DNA from: CAZVCJ01 sp964625745
GTDB lineage: Bacteria; Chloroflexota; Anaerolineae; VGOG01
Reading direction: 5' to 3'
Length of the DNA: 64,000 nucleotides
Assembly: GCA_964625745.1 (NCBI GenBank)
Contig: CAZVCJ010000001.1
Location: 1-64,000 of the forward strand
The position numbers and the translations under genes are program-made. Below the pieces are notes generated by a model. It searched no databases. It was not told where the DNA came from and worked only from the letters and a program-made list of their open reading frames with translations. Every line of letters starts with the position of its first letter. The stretch's first letter is position 1. Shown in pieces: positions 43,646 through 52,340 of the stretch.

Positions 43646-43745
43646 TGAGGCTTGACAAAAGCGTGACCCTGAGATGTATATTCGGCGCCAGCATTGCCCA
43701 TTGCTACACAGCAAGGAATCAGTTCTGTTCATAAAGGAAAGAAAC

Positions 43746-44468
43746 ATGAAGCGAATAGTTTGGGTTAGCCTTTGCGTCTTACTATCTCTCACCGCCTGTT
43801 CGGCTTTGGTAGGAAGTCCGGCTGTGGTTGCACCTACCCAACTGGGCATCCAACCCGAAGAGTGGGCCACCCGCTACCCAAAGGAGTACAACGACTGGAA
43901 GGATTCCGTGCATGGGGTCGCCTATCTCTCTGGCAATTCGGATGCCCCAGGCTGCACTGATTGCCACGGTGATCCTGAGAGCGGAGAGATACAGACTCCC
44001 ACTTTTCGTCTGGAGATCCCCTCCAGATGCGCTCGTTGCCACACTAATGAAACCGTGATGAGCAAATATGGCGTGGCGACCGATGTATACGACACCTATC
44101 GGGCGGACTATCATGGCACGACGATAGAGTATTACCGGACAAATGACCCAACGATGTGGCGCTATGAGGCTGTTTGTAGCGATTGCCATCAGAGCCATGC
44201 TGTCTACAGGCCAGATGATCCCAACTCCTCCGTAGCACAGGCCAACCTGCTGGCGACTTGCCAGCAATGTCATCCTGGGGCTTCACCGAGCTTCACTGCG
44301 GCCTCCACTGGACATTACCGAACCAGTCGGCAAGCATCTCTCCTCGTATACTGTGTAAAACTCTTCTACAAGGTGCTGATCCCCGTAGTCATCGGATTCA
44401 TGCTGGCCTACATCGGGTTGGACATCTCACACCGCCTGCGGAAGAAATCCAAAGGGGAGGAATCATGA
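43746..44468 (+). CDS. Tetraheme c-type cytochrome lipoprotein with C-terminal membrane anchor
   Basis: Electron-transfer protein outside the membrane. Signal peptide with lipobox LTAC (residues about 1-18), then four heme-binding motifs CTDCH, CARCH, CSDCH and CQQCH, then a C-terminal hydrophobic helix (VIGFMLAYIGLDI) and a basic tail. Probably passes electrons between the cytochrome b encoded next and the flavoproteins. The cytochrome b start overlaps its stop (ATGA), which points to coupled translation and a complex. 240 residues. Confidence 0.88.
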   Translation: MKRIVWVSLCVLLSLTACSALVGSPAVVAPTQLGIQPEEWATRYPKEYNDWKDSVHGVAYLSGNSDAPGCTDCHGDPESGEIQTPTFRLEIPSRCARCHTNETVMSKYGVATDVYDTYRADYHGTTIEYYRTNDPTMWRYEAVCSDCHQSHAVYRPDDPNSSVAQANLLATCQQCHPGASPSFTAASTGHYRTSRQASLLVYCVKLFYKVLIPVVIGFMLAYIGLDISHRLRKKSKGEES

Positions 44469-45205
44469 CGGACAGAGAAGAGACTACCTTCACCAGATTC
44501 GTGCTGAGTCAGCGGATAGAGCACATTCTATTGATGATCTCCTTTGGTATGCTATGTCTCACCGGCCTGCCTCAGAAATTTCACGACACCGCCTGGGCGC
44601 AATGGATCATGTCAGCCCTGGGCGGTATAGGCACCACTCGCATCATCCACCACATCTTCGCCTTCATGCTGGCCTTCGAGTTTCTCTATCACCTGATCGT
44701 CGTCGTCTATGAGCTGCTTCTGGTGCGTCCCAGGCCATTGCCCATGCTGCCTGGACTGCAAGATGTAAGAGACGGCCTGAGCTCGGTTGCCTATCTCTCT
44801 GGCCGGAGGCCGGAGAAGCCCCAATTCGACCGTTATGACTTCAAGCAGAAGGTCGAATACTGGGCGCTTATCTGGGGGTTGCTGGTCATGGGGGGCACAG
44901 GGTTGATTCTGATGTTTCCTATTGTGGCCACGCGATATCTTTCCGGCGTCTTAATTCCTGCGGCCAAAGTAGCCCACGGCTACGAAGCGATACTGGCCTT
45001 CTTAGCCATCATCACCTGGCATCTGTACAATGCTCATCTATCGTCGGCCGTTTTCCCTCTGGACACCAGCATCTTCACTGGCAAGGTCTCCGGGGAGAGG
45101 ATGTTGGAAGAGCACCCCCTGGAGTACGAACGGGTGACTGCGGGACAGAGCGAGGTTACGAGTGAGGGTGGGGAGGGGACAGGTGAGGTCGTCATCCAGG
45201 TTTAG
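44465..45205 (+). CDS. Cytochrome b561 / formate-dehydrogenase-gamma-like membrane subunit
   Basis: Predicted di-heme membrane protein that takes electrons from the quinol pool. Four main hydrophobic segments (about residues 18-35, 57-80, 138-160 and 180-205) carry histidines suited to heme b: RIEHILLM, RIIHHIFAF, VAHGYEA and TWHLYNAH. The polar C-terminus is short. 246 residues. A GGGGAGGA ribosome site lies in the end of the tetraheme gene. Together with it and the 11-heme protein it forms a likely quinol-to-periplasm conduit. Confidence 0.85.
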   Translation: MTDREETTFTRFVLSQRIEHILLMISFGMLCLTGLPQKFHDTAWAQWIMSALGGIGTTRIIHHIFAFMLAFEFLYHLIVVVYELLLVRPRPLPMLPGLQDVRDGLSSVAYLSGRRPEKPQFDRYDFKQKVEYWALIWGLLVMGGTGLILMFPIVATRYLSGVLIPAAKVAHGYEAILAFLAIITWHLYNAHLSSAVFPLDTSIFTGKVSGERMLEEHPLEYERVTAGQSEVTSEGGEGTGEVVIQV

Positions 45206-45235
45206 ATCATCCTTGAGCGGAAAGTGGAGGGGGCG

Positions 45236-46219
45236 ATGCCAAAGGGACTGAAGATCACCATTGCAGTGGTGTTGATAGTCGTCGGGCTAGCGAGTATGGG
45301 GATGGCATGGCTGAGGGACAGCAGTAGGCGGCCTGAGTATTGTGCCCAATGCCATGCCGTCATGGAGCCGTATTATACTTCGTGGGAATCGTCGGACTAT
45401 CTGGCTAACGAGCACGCTGAGGCTGCCATTCCCTGTCAGAGTTGTCATTCCAGGACCATGAGCGACTCGCTGGGGGAAATAGTGACCTATGCCAGGGGAG
45501 AATACGAGACGCCTCTGGAAGAACAGGAATACTCCAAGGAATGGTGTTTTCAGTGCCACGAGCACGGGAGCTATGAAGAGCTGATTCAACGCACGGAGGA
45601 GCTAGAGCTAAACCCCCACGATTCGCACTACGGAGAGATGGAGTGTAACATCTGCCACAAGGTGCATAGGGCTTCGGAGGATTATTGCGCTCAGTGCCAT
45701 GACCCCATGGCGACAGGGACGGGGTGGATAACCGCAACGCAACCAATAACGCAAGTCCTTGAGTGGTGGGACCCGGACATGGATTGCGCTTACTGTCATG
45801 TCATGGCGTCTTATACAGAGTCATTGCAAGACGCTACCCTGCTGGCCAATGTCCACGCCCAGGAAGGGTTGGTCTGTCTGGATTGCCATGAGCAAGCGGT
45901 ATTAGAGCAAGTACATGAGGAGGCCAAACCCGGTGCCCCCAGATTGAAGGAGCGTACGTTCCCCATGGAATCCTGCTTCGACTGCCATGTGCCCAATGAG
46001 CACACGAGTTACGAAGAGGTTATTGAGCGGACCAAAGACTACACTGTTGACGACGAAGAGATTAACCCCCACGACCCACACGCGGGCGTGGAAGGAAGCG
46101 AGCAAGAGCAATTCGAATGCTATTACTGCCACAAGATGCACAAAGAATCTCCGGGCATCAACGGCTGCTATAGCTGCCATCACGCAGGCACCTTTGAAAA
46201 CTGCAGTGTGTGTCACTAG
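45236..46219 (+). CDS. Undecaheme (11 CxxCH) c-type cytochrome with N-terminal anchor
   Basis: Membrane-anchored multiheme cytochrome. An uncleaved N-terminal helix (ITIAVVLIVVGLASMGMAWL) is followed by 11 CxxCH motifs: CAQCH, CQSCH, CFQCH, CNICH, CAQCH, CAYCH, CLDCH, CFDCH, CYYCH, CYSCH and CSVCH, the last at the very C-terminus. The start resembles NapC/NirT-type quinol dehydrogenases (CAQCHAVMEPYYTSW), the rest looks like repeated heme modules. ATG 45236 follows GGAGGGGG. 327 residues. Substrate or partner is not known. Confidence 0.88.
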   Translation: MPKGLKITIAVVLIVVGLASMGMAWLRDSSRRPEYCAQCHAVMEPYYTSWESSDYLANEHAEAAIPCQSCHSRTMSDSLGEIVTYARGEYETPLEEQEYSKEWCFQCHEHGSYEELIQRTEELELNPHDSHYGEMECNICHKVHRASEDYCAQCHDPMATGTGWITATQPITQVLEWWDPDMDCAYCHVMASYTESLQDATLLANVHAQEGLVCLDCHEQAVLEQVHEEAKPGAPRLKERTFPMESCFDCHVPNEHTSYEEVIERTKDYTVDDEEINPHDPHAGVEGSEQEQFECYYCHKMHKESPGINGCYSCHHAGTFENCSVCH

Positions 46220-46289
46220 GGCTTGGGGGAAGGGTGGGTGGATAAGCCAGTCGCTGGGCACTGTGTCACGGCCCCAGTGAAGGTGAGCG

Positions 46290-46610
46290 ATGAATTTCTT
46301 CAACATAGGCACTGCTGAATTGCTGCTGATCTTTGCCATTGCTCTGATCGTCGTGGGGCCGCGCCGATTGCCGCAAATAGCCCGGGACTTCGGCAAAATC
46401 CTCAGTGATGTAAGGCAAATGTCACAAGAGTTCACCGCGCCGATAATGCAAGAGATGAACGCCCCCGCCAAAGAAAACGAGACGAAAGAAATCGCGACCC
46501 AAAACGTTCATGAGAAAGCGGCCAGTGGGTATCAGGGTGAATGGCTGAAGAGCCGAAAAACATGCCGATGGAATTCACATCTATGGCCCCAGAGCGCGAC
46601 GTCGTGTTGA
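46290..46610 (+). CDS. tatA: Twin-arginine translocase TatA/TatB-type subunit
   Basis: Short membrane protein of the Tat pathway. FFNIGTAELLLIFAIALIVVGPRRLPQIAR is the family's membrane helix, Gly hinge (GPRRLP) and amphipathic helix (residues 3-32 in total), followed by a polar tail. The last 23 codons overlap the ribF start and have no family character. It would serve the two Tat-exported flavoproteins upstream. TatA and TatB cannot be separated with certainty. No tatC is in the window. Confidence 0.82.
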   Translation: MNFFNIGTAELLLIFAIALIVVGPRRLPQIARDFGKILSDVRQMSQEFTAPIMQEMNAPAKENETKEIATQNVHEKAASGYQGEWLKSRKTCRWNSHLWPQSATSC

Positions 46611-47491
46611 CCATCGGCGTCTTCGACGGCGTGCACCTGGGGCATCGCCATCTGGCGCAACAAGTGATGCGCCGCGCCCAGGAACTACACTGCCTCAGCG
46701 GAGTCATCACCTTGCATCCCCATCCGCAGGCGGTGTTGGCAGGGAATGGCCCGCTCTATCTGGGCACCCTGGATGAGCGTCTGGCCTTGCTGCGGGGGCT
46801 GGGGCTGGACGTAGTGGCTGCTCTGCCGTTCACGTTGGAACTGGCCCGGCTGTCGGCTCTGGAGTTCATGGGCCTGATTTGCCAGCACCTGCGCTTGCGT
46901 GAGTTGTGGGTGGGGCCGGATTTCGCCCTGGGCCACCGACGCGAGGGCACCGTGACTCGCCTGAGCGAGATCGGCCAGGAGCTGGGCTATCAGGTGCACG
47001 TGGCGTCACCGCTGGTCCTCAATGGCCAGACCGTGTCCAGCACCCTGATCCGCAAGCTCGTCCGGCAGGGCCAGGTGGAAGCGGCGGCCCGCCTGCTGAG
47101 GCGCTGGCATCACGTCAGTGGGACAGTGGTGCCCGACGGCCAACGAGGCCGCCACCTGGGCTTCCCCGTAGCGAACGTAGTCGTTGCCGATGACCTGGCA
47201 TTGCCAGCCGATGGCGTCTACGCCGCCTATGCCCGGCTGGGGGCCCGGCAATGGCCGGCCATGGCCTACGCGGGACTCGGCCTTGCTGGCACCAGGCGGC
47301 GGCTGGAGGTGCATACGCCGGACCTCGCCGAAAACCTGGTGGGGCAATCGCTACGGTTGGAGTTCGTTCGTCGCTTGCGGTCCGACGCGCCTTCAACCTC
47401 AGCAGAAGTTTTGACCTCGCAATTTGACACCATAGCGAAATTGACTAAAGAAGGGAGGAAAAGATATGCTTGGACAAATAGGGGCGCCTGA
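46541..47491 (+). CDS. ribF: Bifunctional riboflavin kinase / FAD synthetase
   Basis: Makes FMN and FAD from riboflavin. N-terminal FAD synthetase: VLTIGVFDGVHLGHRHLA (about residue 22) and the ISSTLIR-type motif TVSSTLIRKLV (about 164). C-terminal riboflavin kinase: RGRHLGFPVANVV (about 203) and the LEVHTPD strand. 316 residues is normal. Its location among FAD enzymes and Tat genes suggests it supplies their cofactor, although it is a housekeeping enzyme. Internal ATGs at 46562 and 46583 are alternative starts. It overlaps tatA genes on both sides. Confidence 0.9.
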   Translation: MAEEPKNMPMEFTSMAPERDVVLTIGVFDGVHLGHRHLAQQVMRRAQELHCLSGVITLHPHPQAVLAGNGPLYLGTLDERLALLRGLGLDVVAALPFTLELARLSALEFMGLICQHLRLRELWVGPDFALGHRREGTVTRLSEIGQELGYQVHVASPLVLNGQTVSSTLIRKLVRQGQVEAAARLLRRWHHVSGTVVPDGQRGRHLGFPVANVVVADDLALPADGVYAAYARLGARQWPAMAYAGLGLAGTRRRLEVHTPDLAENLVGQSLRLEFVRRLRSDAPSTSAEVLTSQFDTIAKLTKEGRKRYAWTNRGA

Positions 47492-47651
47492 ATTGCTGTT
47501 GTTCTTCTTGATAATCCTTTTGCTCTTTGGAGCCAGCCGCCTTCGCGATGTGGGAGGCGCTCTGGGCGGAGCAATCCGCGATTTCCGCAGTGCTGTCTCG
47601 GGCGCGGACGAAGAGCAAGGCGAGAGGGAAAAAGTAGAGCAGAAGACTTAG
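47466..47651 (+). CDS. tatA: Second TatA-type translocase subunit
   Basis: A 61-residue TatA: LGQIGAPELLLFFLIILLLFGASRLRDVG gives the membrane helix, FGASRL hinge and amphipathic start (residues 2-30). Tail short and acidic. It starts inside the 3' end of ribF (26-bp overlap) with AGGGAGG upstream. Two TatA-like genes flank ribF, which fits a TatA plus TatB split. Confidence 0.88.
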   Translation: MLGQIGAPELLLFFLIILLLFGASRLRDVGGALGGAIRDFRSAVSGADEEQGEREKVEQKT

Positions 47652-47747
47652 GGTAGCGGAGCCACAAAGCCCTGACCGGTGAGGACGTACCCGGAGCTGA
47701 CCTCCGCTAACCGGCCTCTGGTTTGATGGACTCAGGCCCTCAAAAAT

Positions 47748-47781
47748 AAGTGGGCTGGAGCTTATGCTCCAGCCCACTTTT
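47748..47781 (+). terminator. Terminator after the second tatA
   Basis: AAGTGGGCTGGAGC, loop TTAT, GCTCCAGCCCACTT, then TT: a perfect 14-bp stem (47748-47779), preceded by AAAAATA so it could also work on the other strand. Confidence 0.85.
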
Positions 47782-47788
47782 CCTGTTC

Positions 47789-47828
47789 AGGTGCCAGGCA
47801 CTTTCACTTTCGGAAAGGCCTGGCACCT
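47789..47828. repeat. Small inverted repeat before the ccm promoter
   Basis: AGGTGCCAGGC (47789-47799) and GCCTGGCACCT (47818-47828) bound 40 bp. A hairpin element or a regulator site just upstream of the ccmE promoter. Confidence 0.55.
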
Positions 47829-47834
47829 TAGAAA

Positions 47835-47863
47835 TTGACACCAGGGTGCTTTTATGCTATAGT
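47835..47863 (+). promoter_or_regulatory. Sigma-A type promoter for the ccm operon
   Basis: TTGACA (47835-47840), 17 bp, TATAGT (47858-47863), 30 bp before ccmE. Confidence 0.75.
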
Positions 47864-47892
47864 CTCCTTGGGAAAGGTAAAGAGGATCAACA

Positions 47893-48312
47893 ATGACCAC
47901 ACTGAAAGCACGAAGCAAGTTTTTCATAGGCGGAGCCATCATCGTGTTGGCGGTGGGCTATCTCATCGTCAGCAGCATCGGGGGCTCGACGGCCTATTAT
48001 CTGACCGTGGAGGAAGTGAAGGCCAAGGGACCCTCAGAGCGCACAGTGAGGGTTGCTGGGAATGTCATAGGCGAGACCATTGAGTGGAACGCCAAAGAAT
48101 TGATGCTCAGGTTCAACATCACCGACGCCAGCGGGAGCCTGGCTGTGATCTACAACGGCCCCCGACCCGATATGCTTAAGGATGACGCGGAGGCCATAGT
48201 CGAGGGCAGATACATTGAAGGGGGATCCTTCGAAGCCAACAACCTGCTCCTCAAGTGTCCGTCCAAATACGAAGGGGCAGCAACGGCCACCGCAGAGGCG
48301 CCGGCTGAATGA
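47893..48312 (+). CDS. ccmE: Cytochrome c maturation protein CcmE, Cys-type
   Basis: Heme chaperone that holds heme covalently before its transfer to apocytochromes. N-terminal membrane anchor (FFIGGAIIVLAVGYLIVS), then the OB-fold (VRVAGNVI, LRFNITDASGSLAVIYNG). The heme-attachment motif is LLLKCPSKYEG, that is CxxxY with Cys where E. coli has His. This variant is known from the so-called System I* of sulfate reducers and some archaea. 139 residues. First gene of the ccm operon. Confidence 0.9.
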   Translation: MTTLKARSKFFIGGAIIVLAVGYLIVSSIGGSTAYYLTVEEVKAKGPSERTVRVAGNVIGETIEWNAKELMLRFNITDASGSLAVIYNGPRPDMLKDDAEAIVEGRYIEGGSFEANNLLLKCPSKYEGAATATAEAPAE

Positions 48313-48360
48313 CAGAGAGGTTTGTAGCCAGGCCACGTACCGGAACAGCGAGACGTGATG

Positions 48361-48413
48361 CGTGAAACGTAAAACGGGAATGGGGACACAGCGGTTGCGC
48401 TTTACGTTTCACG
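48361..48413. repeat. Inverted repeat between ccmE and ccmF
   Basis: CGTGAAACGTAAA (48361-48373) and TTTACGTTTCACG (48401-48413) are exact complements. ACGTTTCACG units recur at about 51190-51213, at the end of ccmA, and near 5350. Confidence 0.65.
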
Positions 48414-48473
48414 TGGTTGGCAATCCACTTCATTTCGTGTCTAACCAGAACAACACTGAGGAGGTAAATCTTC

Positions 48474-50429
48474 ATGACCATTATTGGCTATGTCGCTTTG
48501 GCACTAGCCTTAGCGATTTCTATTTATACCGCAGTAGCTTCAATCCTGGGAGCCCGCCGCGGGTCCCCGAAACTGGTAGAGAGCGCCCAAAAGGGAGTTG
48601 TGGCCGCAGCCGCGTTGGTTACTTTGGCCTCAATCATCCTGATCTACCTGCTGCTGGCCCGCGATTTTCAGGTTCAGTATGTGTACGAGCACGTCAGCAC
48701 CTACCAGCCCACGATCTACACTCTCTCCGCCTTTTGGGCTGGACAAGAGGGCTCTCTTCTCCTCTGGCTGTGGCTGTTGACCATCTTCTCCGCCCTCATA
48801 GCTCGCCGAGAAGAGATCTGGAGCCAGGAGCTCAAGCCCTACGCCCTGGCGCTGTTGGCCTTTTGCCAGGCCTTCTTCGCTCTGCTTTTGGTTCTTGTTT
48901 CCAACCCCTTCGCCACTCTCCCCATCAGGCCCGCCGAGGGTTTCGGCCTGAACCCCCTGCTGGAAAATTTCTGGATGATCATCCACCCGCCTGTGGTGTT
49001 CATCGGCTACGCCGCCTACACCGTTCCCTTCGCCTTTGCCATCGCCGCCCTGGTAACGGGAAAGCTGGGGGAGGGATGGATACGGGGTATCCGTCGCTGG
49101 AATGTCTTCTCCTGGCTTTTTCTGGGCCTGGGCATTGTCATGGGGGCCTGGTGGTCCTACCTGGAATTGGGTTGGGGAGGGTATTGGGGCTGGGACCCGG
49201 TGGAGAACTCCTCCCTGGTCCCATGGCTGGTGGGTACGGCCCTCCTGCACTCGATGATGACGCAGGAGCGGCGAGGGATGTTCAAAGTGTGGAACATCAT
49301 ACTTATCACCCTGACCTTCGTCCTCTGCATCTTCGCCACCTTCGTCACCAGGAGCGGCATCATCCAGTCGGTCCATGCCTTTGGTCTGTCGGTTGTGGGT
49401 TACTACTTCCTGGCCTTCCTCGCTGCCATCCTGGGGCTTGCCTTCGGCCTGACTTTCTATCGGCGCCGAGAGCTGGCCAGCGAAAGAGAGATGAAGTCGC
49501 TGCTCTCCCGCGAGGTCGGTTTCCTTCTCAATAACCTCCTCTTCGTCGGGCTGGCTTTGGCCGTGTTCATCGGCACTGTCTTCCCCACTATCAGCGAGAT
49601 CGTGCGGGGCACGCAGGTGGCCTTGGGAGCCTCCTTCTTCGAGCGCGTGTCCGCCCCTCTGTCCCTGGCCCTGATCCTCCTCATCGGTGTCTGTCCCCGG
49701 CTGGGCTGGCGGCAGACTTCACCCAGACGACTCCTGAGCGACCTGCTCTATCCCGGCATCCTGGCCCTGGCTCTCGCCGTGGTGATCTCCGTTCGGGGAA
49801 TTACGGAGCCTTTTGCCCTCTTGTCTTTCACCGTTTGCGCATTCGTGGCCGGCAGCATCCTGTGGGAGTTTCTGCGGGGCACGATAGCTCGCCACCGCTC
49901 GACAGGAGAGGATTACCTGTTGGCCTTCAGGCGGCTGATAACCAAGAACCGCAGGCGCTACGGCGGCTACCTGGTTCACCTGAGCATGGTCATCATCACC
50001 GTGGGGATTATTGGCTCCTCCCTCTACCAGACCGAGTATCAGGTGACCCTGGCTGAGGGCGAGACGGTAACTGTTAAAGACTACACTCTGGAACACGAGG
50101 GGTTTTGGGTTGAGAATAGTCCGGCCAAGCATCGGTTTGCCACCCCTTTGGGCGTTTACCGTGATAACAAGAGAATCGCCACCCTGGTGCCGGAGAAGAA
50201 TTTCCATTGGAACGTCGAGCAGTGGGTGACCGAGGTAGCCATCCGTACCAGCCTGAAAGAAGATTTATACGTGATTCTGACTGCCCTGGCTCAAGATGGC
50301 TCGGCCTCTTTCCAAATCCTGATTACTCCCTTGGTGGTGTGGCTCTGGATCGGCGGGGGGCTTCTGCTGCTGGGCACTGCTGTGGCTATCTGGCCTGAGG
50401 ACCAAAGAAGGCAGGCAAGTGATGATTGA
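48474..50429 (+). CDS. ccmF: Cytochrome c maturation protein CcmF
   Basis: Large integral membrane heme lyase subunit of 651 residues. Many hydrophobic segments; the WWD heme-handling motif is WGGYWGWDPVENSS (about residues 230-243), with conserved His nearby (IIHPPVVFIGY at about 165). It would attach heme to the CxxCH cytochromes encoded upstream. No ccmH or ccmI is in the window, which fits System I*. ATG 48474 has GAGGAGG upstream; ccmA overlaps its end by 8 bp. Confidence 0.94.
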   Translation: MTIIGYVALALALAISIYTAVASILGARRGSPKLVESAQKGVVAAAALVTLASIILIYLLLARDFQVQYVYEHVSTYQPTIYTLSAFWAGQEGSLLLWLWLLTIFSALIARREEIWSQELKPYALALLAFCQAFFALLLVLVSNPFATLPIRPAEGFGLNPLLENFWMIIHPPVVFIGYAAYTVPFAFAIAALVTGKLGEGWIRGIRRWNVFSWLFLGLGIVMGAWWSYLELGWGGYWGWDPVENSSLVPWLVGTALLHSMMTQERRGMFKVWNIILITLTFVLCIFATFVTRSGIIQSVHAFGLSVVGYYFLAFLAAILGLAFGLTFYRRRELASEREMKSLLSREVGFLLNNLLFVGLALAVFIGTVFPTISEIVRGTQVALGASFFERVSAPLSLALILLIGVCPRLGWRQTSPRRLLSDLLYPGILALALAVVISVRGITEPFALLSFTVCAFVAGSILWEFLRGTIARHRSTGEDYLLAFRRLITKNRRRYGGYLVHLSMVIITVGIIGSSLYQTEYQVTLAEGETVTVKDYTLEHEGFWVENSPAKHRFATPLGVYRDNKRIATLVPEKNFHWNVEQWVTEVAIRTSLKEDLYVILTALAQDGSASFQILITPLVVWLWIGGGLLLLGTAVAIWPEDQRRQASDD

Positions 50430-51231
50430 AGTGCGCGGCCTGGTCAAATCCTTCGGCAGCAAAGTGGCCCTGGAGGGCGTTGACCTGGACGTGGCCGAGG
50501 GGGAGTTTCTGACCCTGGTTGGCCCCAACGGGGCGGGCAAGACCACCCTCATCCGCATCCTGGCCACTCTGACCAGGCCCACGGAGGGCAGCGTGCGCGT
50601 AGCCGGGTACGATCTGGCCGGGCAGGGCACCGGGATTCGCCGGCGCATCGGCCTGGCCTCCCACCAGACTCTCCTCTACGGCGACCTTTCGGCCGAGGAG
50701 AATCTGCGCTTCTATGGCCGGATGTACGAGGTGCCCGACTTGGAGGAGCGCATCACGGCCCTCCTCCAGCGCGTGGGCCTGGAGCATCGCCGCCACGACC
50801 TGGTGCGCACCTTCTCCCGTGGCATGCAGCAGCGCCTGTCCATCGCCCGAGCGCTGCTACATGACCCCGCTATCCTGCTATTGGACGAGCCCTACACCGG
50901 CCTGGATCAGCAAGCTGCGGAGGTGCTGAGAGAGATTGTGGTCGGATGGTCGGATAGTCGAGTTGGTCGGTTGGTCAGATCACCCGACCAAGGACCACCT
51001 GACCACCCGACCAAGGACCACCTGACCACCCGACCAAGGACCACCGTGCTAATGACGACCCACAACCTGGAGCGGGGCCTGGAGCTCTGCGACCGAGCGG
51101 CCATTCTGGTCAACGGTCGGATCGTGTACCAGGCAGACAAGAGCCAATTGGACGTGGCCACCTTTCGAGAAGCATACCGCCGCTGTATTGACGTTTCACG
51201 TTTCACGTTTCACTCTGGGGTGGGGCGATGA
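50422..51231 (+). CDS. ccmA: Heme-export ABC ATPase CcmA with a repeat-derived insert
   Basis: ATPase of the CcmABCD complex that releases holo-CcmE. Walker A GPNGAGKTTLI (about residue 36), signature FSRGMQQRLSIA (about 132), Walker B ILLLDEPYTGLD (about 150) and H-loop LMTTHNLERG (about 212) are all present. Between the D-loop and H-loop about 34 residues (such as SPDQGPPDHPTKDH) are encoded by a GACCACCCGACCAAG repeat inserted in frame; normal CcmA has only a few residues there. The C-terminus also ends in repeat-derived residues (SRFTFHSGVGR). Function is plausible because the insert falls in a surface turn. Confidence 0.88.
   Translation: MIEVRGLVKSFGSKVALEGVDLDVAEGEFLTLVGPNGAGKTTLIRILATLTRPTEGSVRVAGYDLAGQGTGIRRRIGLASHQTLLYGDLSAEENLRFYGRMYEVPDLEERITALLQRVGLEHRRHDLVRTFSRGMQQRLSIARALLHDPAILLLDEPYTGLDQQAAEVLREIVVGWSDSRVGRLVRSPDQGPPDHPTKDHLTTRPRTTVLMTTHNLERGLELCDRAAILVNGRIVYQADKSQLDVATFREAYRRCIDVSRFTFHSGVGR
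50938..51044. repeat. GACCACCCGACCAAG-type repeat inside ccmA
   Basis: GTCGGATGGTCGGATAGTCG on the left and three tandem copies of about 20 bp around GACCACCTGACCACCCGACC on the right form an imperfect inverted pair. Relatives at 3880-3925, 6729, 24766-24842 and 52991-53083. Confidence 0.8.
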
Positions 51232-51899
51232 GCTTCCTGCGCAAGATACTGGTCATCGTCCAGAAAGACGTGGCGGTCGAGTTACGCACCAAAGAGATGC
51301 TCAGCTCCATGTTCGTCTTCTCCCTGCTGGTGATCGTCATCTTCAGTTTTGCTTTCGAGCTGCGCGTGGGGGACGTGCGGACGGTAGCTCCTGGCGTCCT
51401 CTGGGTAACATTTGTCTTCGCGGGGATGTTGGGGTTGAGCCGCTCTTTCGTCCTGGAGAAAGACAAGGGGTGTCTGGAGGGTCTGCTGCTGTGCCCGGTG
51501 GATCGCAGCGCCATCTACTTTGGCAAGATGCTGGGGAACGTTATCTTCATGACCATAGTAGAGGCCATCATCCTCCCCATCTTCTCCATTCTGTTCAACA
51601 TCTCCCTCTTTCATCCTATCTTGCTCCTGATCGTCGTTTTAGGCACTCTGGGCTTCGCCGGGGTGGGCACCCTCTTTTCGGCGATGGCCGTTCACACTCG
51701 GTCGCGGGAGGTGATGTTGCCCGTGCTGCTCTTTCCCGTGGTGGTGCCGGCCATGATCGCCGCCGTCAAAGCCACCGGCGGCATCCTCGACGGCCAACCG
51801 TTCTCTGAGATAGCCCATTGGGTCAGGCTGCTCGCGGTCTTCGACGTGGTATTCTTAGCCATCTCCTTTATGACCTTCGACTACGTGGTGGAGGAGTGA
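51228..51899 (+). CDS. ccmB: Heme-export ABC permease CcmB
   Basis: Six-helix membrane partner of CcmA. VQKDVAVELRTKEMLSSM at the N-terminus and LGLSRSFVLEKDKGCLEGLLLCPVDRS (about 70-95) are the CcmB signature. 223 residues is normal. Start overlaps the ccmA stop by 4 bp (ATGA). Followed by 440 bp of repeats before ccmC. Confidence 0.93.
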   Translation: MSFLRKILVIVQKDVAVELRTKEMLSSMFVFSLLVIVIFSFAFELRVGDVRTVAPGVLWVTFVFAGMLGLSRSFVLEKDKGCLEGLLLCPVDRSAIYFGKMLGNVIFMTIVEAIILPIFSILFNISLFHPILLLIVVLGTLGFAGVGTLFSAMAVHTRSREVMLPVLLFPVVVPAMIAAVKATGGILDGQPFSEIAHWVRLLAVFDVVFLAISFMTFDYVVEE

Positions 51900-52340
51900 A
51901 TTGGAGGTTGGAGATTGGAGAGCAGAAACATCCCACCCTCACCCCTTCGCTCCACTCAGGGCAGGCTCTAACCCTCTCCCTGCGAGGGAGAGGGAACTTG
52001 CCCCCTCGCCTCTTTGGGGAGAGGGCAGGGGTGAGGGGAAGTTTCTGGGTAGCGACGGTACGGAGCGAAGCAATCCCCTTCGTTGCGGGCTGGAGATTGC
52101 TTCGTCGCTCCGCTTCCTACTCAGAAACTTGCTTGTCATTGCGAGCCGAAGGCCAAGCAATCTCCTCACTAGCGGCAAGGGGACTGCTTCGTCGCAAAAT
52201 GCGCTCCTCGCAGTGACACATTCGGGAGTTTCTGCCTCCTACGGATGGCGCGCCGCGCCATGGAAGACTCGCAATGACACACACGGGAGTCTGGTTGCGG
52301 CTGCGCCGCGCTATGTTTTTGGAGTTTGGAGGAGGTCTTT
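51900..52340. repeat. Repeat island between ccmB and ccmC
   Basis: Three kinds of dispersed DNA lie end to end: GGAGGTTGGAGATTGGAG (51900-51920); a C/G-rich unit with CTCTCCCTGCGAGGGAGAGG and GGGGAGAGGGCAGGGGTGAGG (about 51935-52040); and several copies of a GAGATTGCTTCGTCGCTCC / CTCGCAATGACACAC unit in both orientations (about 52050-52285). No gene. All are common types in metagenomic Chloroflexota-like genomes, from general knowledge. Confidence 0.75.

Noticed and set aside
48362..49534. 390-codon frame overlapping the 5' half of ccmF
   Set aside because: Off-frame shadow of ccmF, whose WWD motif and membrane segments are clear; the shadow is Pro/Arg/Gly-rich with no domain.
50990..51044. 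Tandem units of about 20 bp that could suggest a CRISPR array
   Set aside because: The units abut without unique spacers, the repeat is a dispersed family, and it lies inside ccmA. No cas genes are present.
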